Below, one piece after another: positions 1-7,097 of a DNA stretch of 12,914 nt. Position 1 is the stretch's first letter. The number at the start of each line of letters is the position of its first letter. The notes under the pieces were generated by a model. That model did no database searches. It was not told the origin of the DNA and was given only the letters and a program-made list of their open reading frames with translations. The position numbers and the translations under genes were made by a program. Source of the stretch: Methylohalomonas sp964522485 (GTDB taxonomy: Bacteria; Pseudomonadota; Gammaproteobacteria; Methylohalomonadales; Methylohalomonadaceae); contig CAZFUS010000075.1 in NCBI GenBank assembly GCA_964522485.1, positions 1 through 12,914 of the forward strand, written 5' to 3'.

Positions 1-102
<102 letters not shown>

Positions 103-294
103 TATGTTGTTGCACTGCAGCATTCCGCCTGCAGCCGCTGTATTTAAATGCTTGTCCCCGCCACGGCAGTTCAGTACTCTAATGTTGTAAATCACTACAT
201 ATTTCAAGAATGGCGCAACAAGCCATCATACCCATGCCCGAACCGCAGATGAAATTTATGTCATATCCTGAGACTGCCGGAGGGGGTAACCCTT
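103..294 (+). promoter_or_regulatory. Non-coding leader of the aor operon, possible promoter
   Basis: No credible gene is seen in this stretch. A weak sigma-70-like pair is present: TTGTCC (152-157) and TACTCT (175-180) with a 17-base spacer, each matching four of six consensus bases. CTGCAG occurs twice within 115-135. A strong ribosome binding site, GGAGGGGG (279-286), ends 8 bases before the aorA ATG. No sigma-54 box with correct GG/GC spacing was found. The promoter assignment is tentative. Confidence 0.25.
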
Positions 295-774
295 ATGTTA
301 AAAGCACTACAGATAGAGCCGGAGAAGTGTACGGGCTGTCTGCAATGCGAGATGGCCTGTTCCTATCGGGCCGAAGGCGTATTTAATCCCGCCAAATCCC
401 GCATCAAGATATTCACTTTCCACGAGGAAGGGCGTTTCGTTCCCTATACCTGCACGCAGTGTACCGAGGCCTGGTGTATGCATGCCTGTCCGGTCGAAGC
501 GATCGTCTACAACGAAGCGACAGGCTCCAAGGACGTGCTGGCCGATAAATGTGTCGGTTGCAAGGTCTGCACCATTGCCTGCCCGTTCGGCACCGTGAAT
601 TACGATCAGGACGGTGGTGTTGTCTACAAATGCGATCTGTGCCAGGGCGATCCGGAATGTGCCAGGGCTTGTCCGACCGAGGCGATCACTTATGTCGACG
701 CCGACCATACCGGTCTGGACAGAATGCGCGCCCACGCTGCGAAAAGCGCCGGGCTCGACGCACAACAGCACTGA
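295..774 (+). CDS. aorA: Aldehyde oxidoreductase ferredoxin-like subunit, four [4Fe-4S] clusters
   Basis: A 159-residue cytoplasmic electron-transfer protein. Sixteen cysteines fall in four groups: C12-C15-C18-C22, C53-C56-C61-C65, C86-C89-C92-C96 and C113-C116-C122-C126. The last cysteine of groups two to four is followed by proline, as in DmsB/PsrB/HycB-type polyferredoxins. The protein should carry four [4Fe-4S] clusters and pass electrons between the tungsten subunit downstream and the FAD subunit. There is no Tat or Sec signal, consistent with a soluble complex. The start is fixed by GGAGGGGG 8 bases upstream. It lies 15 bases before aorB. The order Fe-S, AOR, FAD subunit matches the AorABC complex known from Aromatoleum. 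A generic polyferredoxin of another AOR-family enzyme is the alternative. Confidence 0.9.
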   Translation: MLKALQIEPEKCTGCLQCEMACSYRAEGVFNPAKSRIKIFTFHEEGRFVPYTCTQCTEAWCMHACPVEAIVYNEATGSKDVLADKCVGCKVCTIACPFGTVNYDQDGGVVYKCDLCQGDPECARACPTEAITYVDADHTGLDRMRAHAAKSAGLDAQQH

Positions 775-789
775 GGCCGGAGGTGAACC

Positions 790-2655
790 ATGGCTTGGAC
801 TCAAAAACTATTACGCATCAACCTGACTGACGGTTCGATCAAACAGGAGCCGTTGAACATGGAGTGGGCGCGCGATTATCTCGGTCAGCGCGGTCTCGCC
901 ACCAGGTACCTGGCCGAGGAGATCGATCCGAAATGCGATCCGCTTGGCCCGGACAACAAGTTCATCATGACCACCGGCCCGCTGACCGGCACCATGTCAT
1001 CCACCGGCGGGCGCTATTCGGTCGTCACCAAGAGTCCACTGACCGGCTGTGTCGCCTGTTCCAACTCGGGTGGCTTTCTCGGCGCCGAAATGAAGGCCGC
1101 CGGCTGGGACATGATCATTTTCGAGGGCAAGTCGCCGAAACCGGTCTACCTGTACCTGGAAAACGAGAAAGCCGAGCTGCTGCCGGCTGATGACATCATG
1201 GGCACTTCGGTGTGGGCGGCCGACGAGTGGATTCACAAAAAGCATCAGGACCCGCTGATGCGTGTCGCCACCATTGGCCGTGCGGCTGAAAAGGGCTGCC
1301 TGTACGCCGGTGTGATCAACGACTTGCACCGGGCCGCCGGCCGTTCCGGTGTCGGCACCGTGATGGCGTCGAAGAACCTCAAGGCGGTCGCTATCCGCGG
1401 TACCCGCGGCGTCGGCAATATCAAGGACCCGGCGCGCTTCATGCAGGCGGTCAACGACGGCAAGAAAGTGCTGCACGACAACGCCGTCACCGGCCAGGGT
1501 CTGCCCAAGTACGGCACCCAGGTGTTGATGAATGTGATCAACGAGGTCGGCGCCATGCCGACGCGCAACATGCGCGAAGTGCAGTTCGAGGGCGCCAGCA
1601 GGATCTCCGGCGAGGCCATGCACGAACCGCGCGAGTCTGACGGCAAGCCGAACCTGGTGACCAACGCCGGCTGTTTCGGCTGTACCATCGCCTGCGGCCG
1701 CATCTCCACGATCGATAGGGGCCACTTCTCGGTCGAGAACAAGCCCGAATACTGGGGCGCTTCCGGTGGTCTGGAATACGAGGCCGCCTGGGCACTGGGT
1801 TCGGACACCGGGATCGACGATCTCGATGCACTGACCTACGTCCAGTTCCTCACGAACGAGGATGGTATCGATCCGATCTCATTCGGTTCCACGGTGGCCG
1901 CTGCCATGGAATTGTACGAGATGGGTGTGATCGACAAGGAAACTACCGACGGCATTGACCTCAGATTCGGTAATGCCGAAGCGCTGTGCCGGATCACCGA
2001 ACTTACCTGCCGCGGTGAAGGCTTTGGTCTGGACATCGGTCTTGGTTCCAAACGGCTATGCGAGAAATATGGCCATCCGGATCTGTCCATGACCGTCCGT
2101 GGTCAGGAATTCCCGGCATACGATCCGCGCGGCATTCAGGGGATGGGACTTGGTTATGCCACTTCCAATCGCGGTGCCTGTCATCTACGGGGTTACACCG
2201 TGGCTTCCGAGATACTGGGCATTCCGGAAAAGACCGATCCGTTGACCAGCGACGGCAAGCCGGAACTGGTCAAGGCTTTCCAGGACATGACCGCGGCGGT
2301 GGATTCATCGGGTCTGTGTGTGTTTACCACTTTTGCCTGGACCCTCGATGACATCGCCCCCCAGATCGACGCGGCCTGCGCGGGTGACTGGTCACCCGAA
2401 AAACTGCTGGAGGTCGGTGAGCGCATCTGGAATCTGGAACGAGACTTTAATCTTGCCGCCGGCGTTTCTGGCAAGGAAGACACTCTGCCGAAACGCTTGC
2501 TGAAGGACGCCGCCAAGACCGGTCCGGCAACGGGCAAGGTCAACGATCTGGCGACCATGTTGCCGAAGTATTATGAAATTCGCGGCTGGACGGCGGCGGG
2601 TGAAGTGACGCCGGAAACACGCAAGCGCTTCGGTCTGAAAGAGCTTTCGGCCTGA
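790..2655 (+). CDS. aorB: Tungsten-containing aldehyde:ferredoxin oxidoreductase, catalytic subunit
   Basis: A 621-residue member of the AOR family, close to the usual 600-620 residues. It oxidises aldehydes to carboxylic acids at a tungsten-bis-pyranopterin centre, in the cytoplasm. The N-terminal LGQRGLATRYL and the segment AAGRSGVGTVMASKNLKAV (about residues 183-201) are family signatures of the pterin-binding region. Cluster ligands are C295, C298 and C302 in CFGCTIAC, with the fourth, C510, in DSSGLC (505-510), the DxxGLC motif. The second pterin motif appears as NEDGID (356-361), with Asn in place of the first Asp of DxxGxD. GGAGG at 779-783 sets the start. The ferredoxin gene before it, the flavoprotein after it and the MoaD-like protein in the same operon point to an AorB-type NAD-linked enzyme. 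Tungsten rather than molybdenum is inferred from the family. A BamB-type benzoyl-CoA reductase subunit is less likely because no other bam genes are present. Confidence 0.93.
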   Translation: MAWTQKLLRINLTDGSIKQEPLNMEWARDYLGQRGLATRYLAEEIDPKCDPLGPDNKFIMTTGPLTGTMSSTGGRYSVVTKSPLTGCVACSNSGGFLGAEMKAAGWDMIIFEGKSPKPVYLYLENEKAELLPADDIMGTSVWAADEWIHKKHQDPLMRVATIGRAAEKGCLYAGVINDLHRAAGRSGVGTVMASKNLKAVAIRGTRGVGNIKDPARFMQAVNDGKKVLHDNAVTGQGLPKYGTQVLMNVINEVGAMPTRNMREVQFEGASRISGEAMHEPRESDGKPNLVTNAGCFGCTIACGRISTIDRGHFSVENKPEYWGASGGLEYEAAWALGSDTGIDDLDALTYVQFLTNEDGIDPISFGSTVAAAMELYEMGVIDKETTDGIDLRFGNAEALCRITELTCRGEGFGLDIGLGSKRLCEKYGHPDLSMTVRGQEFPAYDPRGIQGMGLGYATSNRGACHLRGYTVASEILGIPEKTDPLTSDGKPELVKAFQDMTAAVDSSGLCVFTTFAWTLDDIAPQIDAACAGDWSPEKLLEVGERIWNLERDFNLAAGVSGKEDTLPKRLLKDAAKTGPATGKVNDLATMLPKYYEIRGWTAAGEVTPETRKRFGLKELSA

Positions 2656-2656
2656 A

Positions 2657-2777
2657 GGAAGTGAAAAGCAGGCTAGTGAAAACGTGAAAAGTGATTTCGT
2701 CTGTCCGGATAGGGTAATGCGATCTCTTTAGATTGCCCGGATACGGTTCACTTTTCACACTTCACTTTTTCACTTCC
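2657..2777. repeat. GTGAAAA-type palindromic element in the aorB-aorC gap
   Basis: The left arm begins GGAAGTGAAAA at 2657 and continues with further GTGAAAA units to about 2693. The right arm, 2747-2777, is its inverted counterpart and ends CACTTTTTCACTTCC. Both arms carry GTGAA units spaced about seven bases apart, matched imperfectly. A TCCGGAT sequence (about 2704-2710) and a CCGGATA sequence (about 2737-2743) sit near the centre. The element fills most of the 186-base gap between two genes that should be co-transcribed. It could fold into a long hairpin in the mRNA. It contains no ORF and no transposase. It resembles REP/MITE-like dispersed palindromes. Confidence 0.7.
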
Positions 2778-2803
2778 GGAGGCCAATCAGGCCCGCTGCT
2801 GTG

Positions 2804-2823
2804 GTCTGACGATAATCGTAGAC
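2804..2823 (+). promoter_or_regulatory. Short hairpin or operator-like palindrome upstream of aorC
   Basis: The 11-base palindrome ACGATAATCGT (2809-2819) is flanked by GTCT (2804-2807) and AGAC (2820-2823), so the stem extends by four pairs with one bulged G at 2808. It lies 8 bases before the GAGGGA ribosome binding site (2831-2836) of aorC. It may act as an RNA hairpin at the 5' side of the aorC message after processing, or as a protein-binding site. Its role is unknown. Confidence 0.35.
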
Positions 2824-2841
2824 GAATCCAGAGGGACGAAC

Positions 2842-4125
2842 ATGAAACACGTCATTGTAGGCGCCGGTCCGGCCGGTGTTATCGCTGCCGAGACGCTGCG
2901 CAAGGTACAGCCGGATGCTGAAGTGGTGCTGATCGGGGATGAACCGGAACCACCGTATTCGCGCATGGCCCTGCCGTATTATCTGATAGAAAAGATCGAT
3001 GAGTACGGTACCCATCTGCGCCATGGTTCGGATCATTTTGAAAAGCAGGGTATCGAGGTCGTTCAGGATCGTGTCACAAGTATCGACAGCAAGACTAAAG
3101 CGTTGCAGCTCGACAAGGCTGGCCACCTGAATTACGACAAACTGTTACTGGCCACCGGTTCGCATCCAATCAGGCCGCCGATCGAAGGGATGGACCTTGA
3201 CGGTATTCACGCCTGCTGGACATTGGAAGACGGTCGCAACATCGCCAGCAAGGCGAAAAAGGGTTCCAGGGTCGTGCTCATGGGCGCCGGCTTTATCGGT
3301 TGTATCGTGCTTGAGGCGTTGGCCAAACGCGGGGTCGATCTGACCGTGATCGAAATGGAAGATCGAATGGTACCGCGCATGATGAACCAGACCTCCGGTA
3401 ATCTGATCAAACGCTGGTGCCAGGAGCAGGGGGTCAGGGTGCATACGTCAACCAGGGTCGAATCGATCGAAAAGCGCGGACTGCTCAGCGGAGGTGGCCT
3501 GCGGGTGCATCTGGATAACGGTGAAACGCTGAAAGCGAATGTCGTGATTGCAGCGACCGGCGTGAAGTCCAATATCCAGTTCCTCGACGACAGTGGTATC
3601 GAAACCGATCAGGGCATTCTGGTGAACGACCATCTGCAAAGCAGTGTATCTGATATATATGCGGCCGGTGACGTCTGCCAGGGACGGGATTTTTCCACCG
3701 GTGAATATACGGTTCAGGCGATTCAGCCGACTGCTGCTGATCACGGCCGCATTGCTGCCATGAACATGGCCGGCCGTGATTTAAAACATCAAGGCTGCGT
3801 GAACATGAATGTGCTCGACACCATGGGCCTGATTTCCAGTTCTTATGGACTATGGATGGGGGTCGATGGTGGTGACTCGGCCGAGTTGAGTGATCCCGAT
3901 CGCTATCGTTACATGAGTCTGCAATTCCAGGATGATGTACTGGTCGGCGCCCAGGCTCTGGGCCTGACGCAGCACGTGGGCGTCCTGCGCGGCCTGATTC
4001 AGACGCAGTTGCCTCTGGGCAAATGGAAGGTTCGGCTGATGAACGATCCGACTCGCATCATGGAAGCCTATCTGGGCGCCACCCAGGCCATCGGCCACAA
4101 TGCCGGCGTGATGTTGAAGGCTTGA
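2842..4125 (+). CDS. aorC: FAD/NAD(P)H oxidoreductase subunit of the aldehyde oxidoreductase complex
   Basis: A 427-residue two-dinucleotide-binding-domain flavoprotein of the pyridine nucleotide-disulfide oxidoreductase superfamily. The N-terminal FAD motif GAGPAG is at 7-12, the NAD(P)H motif GAGFIG at 148-153, and the second FAD contact in YAAGD at about 273-277. The CxxxxC redox disulfide of lipoamide dehydrogenases is absent, as in ferredoxin or nitrite-type reductases of the family. Its likely job is to move electrons from the ferredoxin subunit to NAD+. In the Aromatoleum AorABC complex the third subunit has this role. GAGGGA at 2831-2836 supports the ATG start. It is separated from aorB by a palindromic element and from the MoaD-like gene by another, but direction and function argue for one operon. 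Confidence 0.85.
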   Translation: MKHVIVGAGPAGVIAAETLRKVQPDAEVVLIGDEPEPPYSRMALPYYLIEKIDEYGTHLRHGSDHFEKQGIEVVQDRVTSIDSKTKALQLDKAGHLNYDKLLLATGSHPIRPPIEGMDLDGIHACWTLEDGRNIASKAKKGSRVVLMGAGFIGCIVLEALAKRGVDLTVIEMEDRMVPRMMNQTSGNLIKRWCQEQGVRVHTSTRVESIEKRGLLSGGGLRVHLDNGETLKANVVIAATGVKSNIQFLDDSGIETDQGILVNDHLQSSVSDIYAAGDVCQGRDFSTGEYTVQAIQPTAADHGRIAAMNMAGRDLKHQGCVNMNVLDTMGLISSSYGLWMGVDGGDSAELSDPDRYRYMSLQFQDDVLVGAQALGLTQHVGVLRGLIQTQLPLGKWKVRLMNDPTRIMEAYLGATQAIGHNAGVMLKA

Positions 4126-4143
4126 AGTGTTTTTTAATGAAAA

Positions 4144-4307
4144 CAGTCCGCAAATGAACGCGAATTAACGCGAATGATAATAAATGCCTGATATGCCGAT
4201 TGCCCTGTGATGGGGCGCAAGTGTCCGGCACGATGATAATTATTATCGACGTGATTGCTGTTTGTCCATATAAATATTTGCGTGCATTTGCGTTTATTCG
4301 CGGACTG
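4144..4307. repeat. AACGCGAAT-type terminal-inverted-repeat element (MITE/REP-like)
   Basis: CAGTCCGC (4144-4151) and GCGGACTG (4300-4307) are exact inverted ends. The match continues inward, imperfectly, for more than 30 bases. Both arms are built from roughly 10-base units: AACGCGAAT at 4157-4165 and 4167-4175 on the left, ATTTGCGTGC/ATTTGCGTTT/ATTCGCGG on the right. The core holds a small GCCC/GGGC hairpin (4202-4216) and an 18-base near-palindrome, CGATGATAATTATTATCG (4231-4248). There is no coding capacity. It occupies nearly the whole 193-base gap between aorC and the MoaD-like gene. It looks like a non-autonomous mobile palindrome; the family cannot be named from this sequence alone. 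Confidence 0.8.
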
Positions 4308-4318
4308 GTTATTTTTTT

Positions 4319-4576
4319 ATGACCATCCGCATCAACTTAAAGCTCTACGCATCGCTTGCCGATTACCTGCCCGCCGGTGCAAACGGCAATCAGGTTGATG
4401 TGGAATTGCCCGACGACGTAACCCCGCATCAGGCAATCGATCGTTTCAGGGTGCCGCGTGAAGAAGTCCATTTGATTCTGTTAAACGGAGTTTATGTAAA
4501 ACCGGATGAACGTGATGAACCGGCTTTCAGGGATGGTGATACGCTCGCTGTCTGGCCTCCTGTTGCCGGCGGCTGA
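4319..4576 (+). CDS. MoaD/ThiS-family sulfur carrier protein
   Basis: An 85-residue beta-grasp protein ending PPVAGG. The C-terminal GG is the residue pair that is adenylated and thiocarboxylated in MoaD and ThiS. The middle carries LILLNGVYV and DGDTLAVWPPVAGG, the usual last strands of this fold. It most likely donates sulfur for the dithiolene of the tungsten pyranopterin used by AorB, as a dedicated paralogue of the housekeeping MoaD. As I recall, the Aromatoleum aor operon also carries a MoaD-like gene. The ATG lies 11 bases after the end of a palindromic element and is preceded by a T-run with no Shine-Dalgarno sequence, which is odd for an operon gene. No other in-frame start with a better site was found. 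Confidence 0.85.
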   Translation: MTIRINLKLYASLADYLPAGANGNQVDVELPDDVTPHQAIDRFRVPREEVHLILLNGVYVKPDERDEPAFRDGDTLAVWPPVAGG

Positions 4577-4603
4577 TCGTGTTCATTTCTCTGCCCTCGG
4601 ATC

Positions 4604-4885
4604 ATGAAGCGCACTCGTGCCATGGCTTACTCGCATGCCGAGTTTATGCGTCTGCTCCCGAGAGCACTTGACGGTTATGATTATTCAGTGAATCGTGACG
4701 TTATTAAAGTCGATGAGAAGCATTACAGAATCCGTATCGAGCTTGGTCCTGAATATGAGCACAGGATCGCCATGCTAGCCACACCGGTAACCGATGTGAC
4801 TATCTGTCTTGAAGGATTTTCGGAAAACCAGGCTACAGCATTTCTGGAAAAGTTCGATCGAACTTATCGCCGCGGAGGCGGTTAA
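4604..4885 (+). CDS. Conserved-looking small protein of unknown function, aor operon
   Basis: A 93-residue soluble protein that I cannot assign to a named family. The sequence suggests helix (SHAEFMRLLPRAL), three strands (about residues 30-68) and a C-terminal helix (about 73-88) running into RRGGG. It has no cysteine pair, membrane segment or nucleotide motif. An alternative start is the ATG at 4622, giving MAYSHAEF; neither ATG has a clear ribosome binding site. It starts 27 bases after the MoaD-like gene and is the last gene before convergent transcription, so it probably serves cofactor assembly or maturation of the tungsten enzyme. The helix before the GGG tail argues against a second beta-grasp sulfur carrier. 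Confidence 0.75.
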   Translation: MKRTRAMAYSHAEFMRLLPRALDGYDYSVNRDVIKVDEKHYRIRIELGPEYEHRIAMLATPVTDVTICLEGFSENQATAFLEKFDRTYRRGGG

Positions 4886-4898
4886 GGACGTTGGTCCT
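4885..4898. terminator. Weak hairpin between convergent genes
   Basis: AGGAC (4885-4889) pairs with GTCCT (4894-4898) around GTTG, overlapping the stop of the small aor-operon gene by one base. The stem is only five pairs and there is no long T-run on either side. It is the only candidate transcription end for the aor operon and for the convergent regulator gene in this 18-base gap. Confidence 0.25.
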
Positions 4899-4903
4899 GA
4901 TGT

Positions 4904-5932
4904 TTAGCTGGCACACGAAAGCGTTTTGCGTAATGCTCCGAACCGTCGGCGGTATTGGGCCGGAGTGAGGTTCACCTTGCGACGGAACAGGCGGCTGAAA
5001 TATCCCGCATCCTCGTAGCCTGCCTGGTTTGCAATGGCCTCGATTGACAAATCGCTGGTTTCAAGCATTTGTTTGGCTTCTTCAAGCCGTATTGCATGTA
5101 CGTATTCCAATGGCGCCATACCGGTGGCCTGCTTGAAGCGGTGCTTGAAACTGCGTTCCGCAAGGCCTGACAATCGAATCATTGCAGTAACCGGCTTAGC
5201 TTTATCGTAATTCTCAGCGATCCAGACTTGGCAACGGGCGATAATGGCATCCTCCACCTGCCGTGTACGGGCAAGGCACGCGAAGGGTTGTTGGCCGATA
5301 TGATGCCAGTCGATGAGATTAATTCGCGCAACCTGCATTGCAGCCTCGACGCCCGCCGTGCGTGCGATCAGGTAGAGTGCGAGATCCAACCAGGAAGTCC
5401 CGCCACCTGCCATAATCAGGCGCTGTGCCTCACCGCTCGCTACCAGCGCGCGCTGGGCGTGTACCGTGACCTTGGGAAAACGCTCGCGCATGACATCGCA
5501 CCAGGCCCAATGTGTTGTTGCTTCGTGGTTATCTAACAATCCCGCCTCGGCAAACAGCATCGCCCCTGAACAGGCTGCTGCCAGTGTGGTTCCCTTTTTG
5601 TAACGTGCTCTTAACCAGGCGATCTCGGTACGGTACCGATCGGCGAGTGGTTCACCTGGCGGCAGATTGACCTCCGGGACACAAATAATTTCGACCTCCG
5701 GGCACTGCTCTAGGGAGAGATGGGGTGTAACGACGACCTTGTTACAAATTGACAAGGGGCCCGGCTTCCCGGCCACCAACAACGGTCGAATCAGTTCCGG
5801 ACCGGGACGACCCGATGTAACGATATCCCAGTCCCGTCCGGCCGAGAGGAACAGATCATACATGCCATAGACCACCGAGCCGCTGGTCTCGGGGAATATG
5901 AGAATCGCGATATTGGTGGGTGTCGTGGTCAT
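4904..5932 (-). CDS. GlxA-family transcriptional regulator (DJ-1/PfpI + AraC HTH)
   Basis: A 342-residue regulator. Residues about 7-200 form a class I glutamine-amidotransferase-like (DJ-1/PfpI) domain. They include AAACSGAML with C121 at the nucleophile-elbow position, followed by GLLDNHEATTHW. The last ~100 residues are an AraC-type double helix-turn-helix, with SIEAIANQAGYEDAGYFSRLF and the terminal PAQYRRRFG. In this family the N-terminal domain usually senses a small molecule rather than acting as a protease. The start was placed at the ATG at 5932, whose product begins MTTTPTNIAILIF; a TTG at 5959 would add nine residues but has no better ribosome binding site. It is divergent from the homocysteine methyltransferase/cupin pair and is the natural candidate to activate it. 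Related regulators control catabolism of arginine, carnitine or betaine; the ligand here is unknown. Confidence 0.9.
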   Translation of the reverse strand: MTTTPTNIAILIFPETSGSVVYGMYDLFLSAGRDWDIVTSGRPGPELIRPLLVAGKPGPLSICNKVVVTPHLSLEQCPEVEIICVPEVNLPPGEPLADRYRTEIAWLRARYKKGTTLAAACSGAMLFAEAGLLDNHEATTHWAWCDVMRERFPKVTVHAQRALVASGEAQRLIMAGGGTSWLDLALYLIARTAGVEAAMQVARINLIDWHHIGQQPFACLARTRQVEDAIIARCQVWIAENYDKAKPVTAMIRLSGLAERSFKHRFKQATGMAPLEYVHAIRLEEAKQMLETSDLSIEAIANQAGYEDAGYFSRLFRRKVNLTPAQYRRRFGALRKTLSCAS

Positions 5933-6102
5933 GGTCGATTTGTCCGATTCCTTGCACAAATGACTTTAGTCTATCGGTTATGACGGTGCTACTTTAAATG
6001 TCCAGGAATTAACCACAACCAATCAATCATATCAAAACTGTGAAAACCCTGACACTGAAGTGCACTAACAGTTGAATATCCGCTTTAAATGAGGAATCTG
6101 CT
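5933..6102. promoter_or_regulatory. Divergent intergenic region between regulator and methyltransferase operon
   Basis: This 170-base gap must hold promoters for both divergent units. It is AT-richer than its neighbours. CTTTAAATG occurs twice in direct orientation (5992-6000 and 6083-6091). AATGAGG just before 6103 serves as the ribosome binding site of the methyltransferase gene. No convincing -35/-10 pair or long palindrome could be picked out. AraC-type activators usually bind direct repeats, so the repeated 9-mer is worth noting, but the 91-base spacing is wide. Confidence 0.35.
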
Positions 6103-7050
6103 ATGAGCAAATACCGTAAAAATCTGCCACAAATTGACGGCAAACTCTTCTTGACCGATGGCGGCCTGGAAACAACCCTGATATTCCATGATGGTATGGA
6201 CTTGCCATACTTTGCCGCATTTGATTTACTCAAGGACGATGCCGGTATCGATATGCTGCGCCGCTACTTTGAACGTTATATCGAGATCGCCCGGCAATGG
6301 AATCTGGGCTTCGTGTTGGAAGCGCCAACCTGGCGAGCAAATCCTGATTGGGCGGCGAGGCTGAATTACAGTACCGAGACCCTTGCTGATGTCAATCGCA
6401 AGGCTATCGGCCTGTTACTCGAGATACGTACAGCCCATGAGACACACGATAGTCCGATGGTGATCAGTGGCAATCTCGGTCCGCGCGGCGATGGCTATCG
6501 GGTCGATACGCGTATGAGCATAGATGAAGCGCGTGTCTACCACTCGCCGCAGGTTGAGACCTTTGCTCAGACCGATGCCGACATGATTTCAGCTTTCACC
6601 ATAAACTATGTCGAGGAAGCGATCGGAATTGTGCAGGCAGCCCGTGAAGCCGATATGCCGGTCGTGATTTCCTTCACTGTGGAGACTGACGGACATCTGC
6701 CTGATGGTGCCGAGCTTTCAGAGGCAATCGTTCGCACTGATCAGGCTACTGACGGCTACCCGGCTTATTATATGATCAACTGCGCGCATCCCACACACTT
6801 CAAGCAAATTCTGCGGCAGGGTGGTTCATGGACCGGGCGCGTTCACGGCCTGCGTGCTAACGCTTCGAAACGCAGCCACACCGAGCTGGATGATAGTCAG
6901 GATCTGGATACCGGCAATCCGCGGGAACTCGGCAATGAATATCGCGCGCTGCGTGAGCTCTTGCCCAATCTCATGATACTGGGTGGTTGCTGTGGCACCG
7001 ATCACCACCATATCGGGCAGATCGCTGCCGGCTGCCACCCCGGGGCATGA
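6103..7050 (+). CDS. Homocysteine S-methyltransferase family protein (MmuM/BHMT-like)
   Basis: A 315-residue zinc-dependent methyltransferase with the Pfam S-methyl_trans fold. The N-terminal FLTDGGLETTLI and the segment VISGNLGPRGDGY are typical. The three zinc cysteines are C227 in INCAHP and C296-C297 in LGGCCGTDH. The family transfers a methyl group from S-methylmethionine, betaine or a similar donor to homocysteine, giving methionine. The length is close to MmuM (about 310) and shorter than mammalian BHMT (about 400). The start at 6103 follows an AATGAGG ribosome binding site. The cupin gene begins 47 bases after the stop, so the two are probably co-transcribed. The divergent GlxA-type regulator suggests control by a methyl donor or related metabolite. 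The actual donor cannot be read from the sequence. Confidence 0.9.
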   Translation: MSKYRKNLPQIDGKLFLTDGGLETTLIFHDGMDLPYFAAFDLLKDDAGIDMLRRYFERYIEIARQWNLGFVLEAPTWRANPDWAARLNYSTETLADVNRKAIGLLLEIRTAHETHDSPMVISGNLGPRGDGYRVDTRMSIDEARVYHSPQVETFAQTDADMISAFTINYVEEAIGIVQAAREADMPVVISFTVETDGHLPDGAELSEAIVRTDQATDGYPAYYMINCAHPTHFKQILRQGGSWTGRVHGLRANASKRSHTELDDSQDLDTGNPRELGNEYRALRELLPNLMILGGCCGTDHHHIGQIAAGCHPGA

Positions 7051-7097
7051 ACGGGGTGCGGTAGGAACTGAACGCACGATTACCGGAGATAAGCATC

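Noticed and set aside
203..230. Sigma-54 promoter around TGGCGCAACAAGCC upstream of aorA
   Set aside because: The GG and GC elements are 8 rather than 10 bases apart, and the flanking consensus is missing.
997..1725. Long leftward open frame inside aorB, and similar long rightward frames over the radical SAM and arsM genes (for example 10653-11633)
   Set aside because: They lie antisense to genes with clear family motifs, have no recognisable domains, and are expected from GC-rich codon use.
4604..4885. Second ubiquitin-like sulfur carrier because of the GGG tail
   Set aside because: The tail follows a predicted helix (FLEKFDRTYRR) rather than the final beta strand of a beta-grasp fold, and no MoaD-like core is seen.
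5930..5959. Longer starts at TTG/GTG codons for the regulator (5959), radical SAM (10707), arsM (11777) and pstS (11859)
   Set aside because: In each case a downstream ATG gives a better family N-terminus, signal peptide or ribosome binding site.
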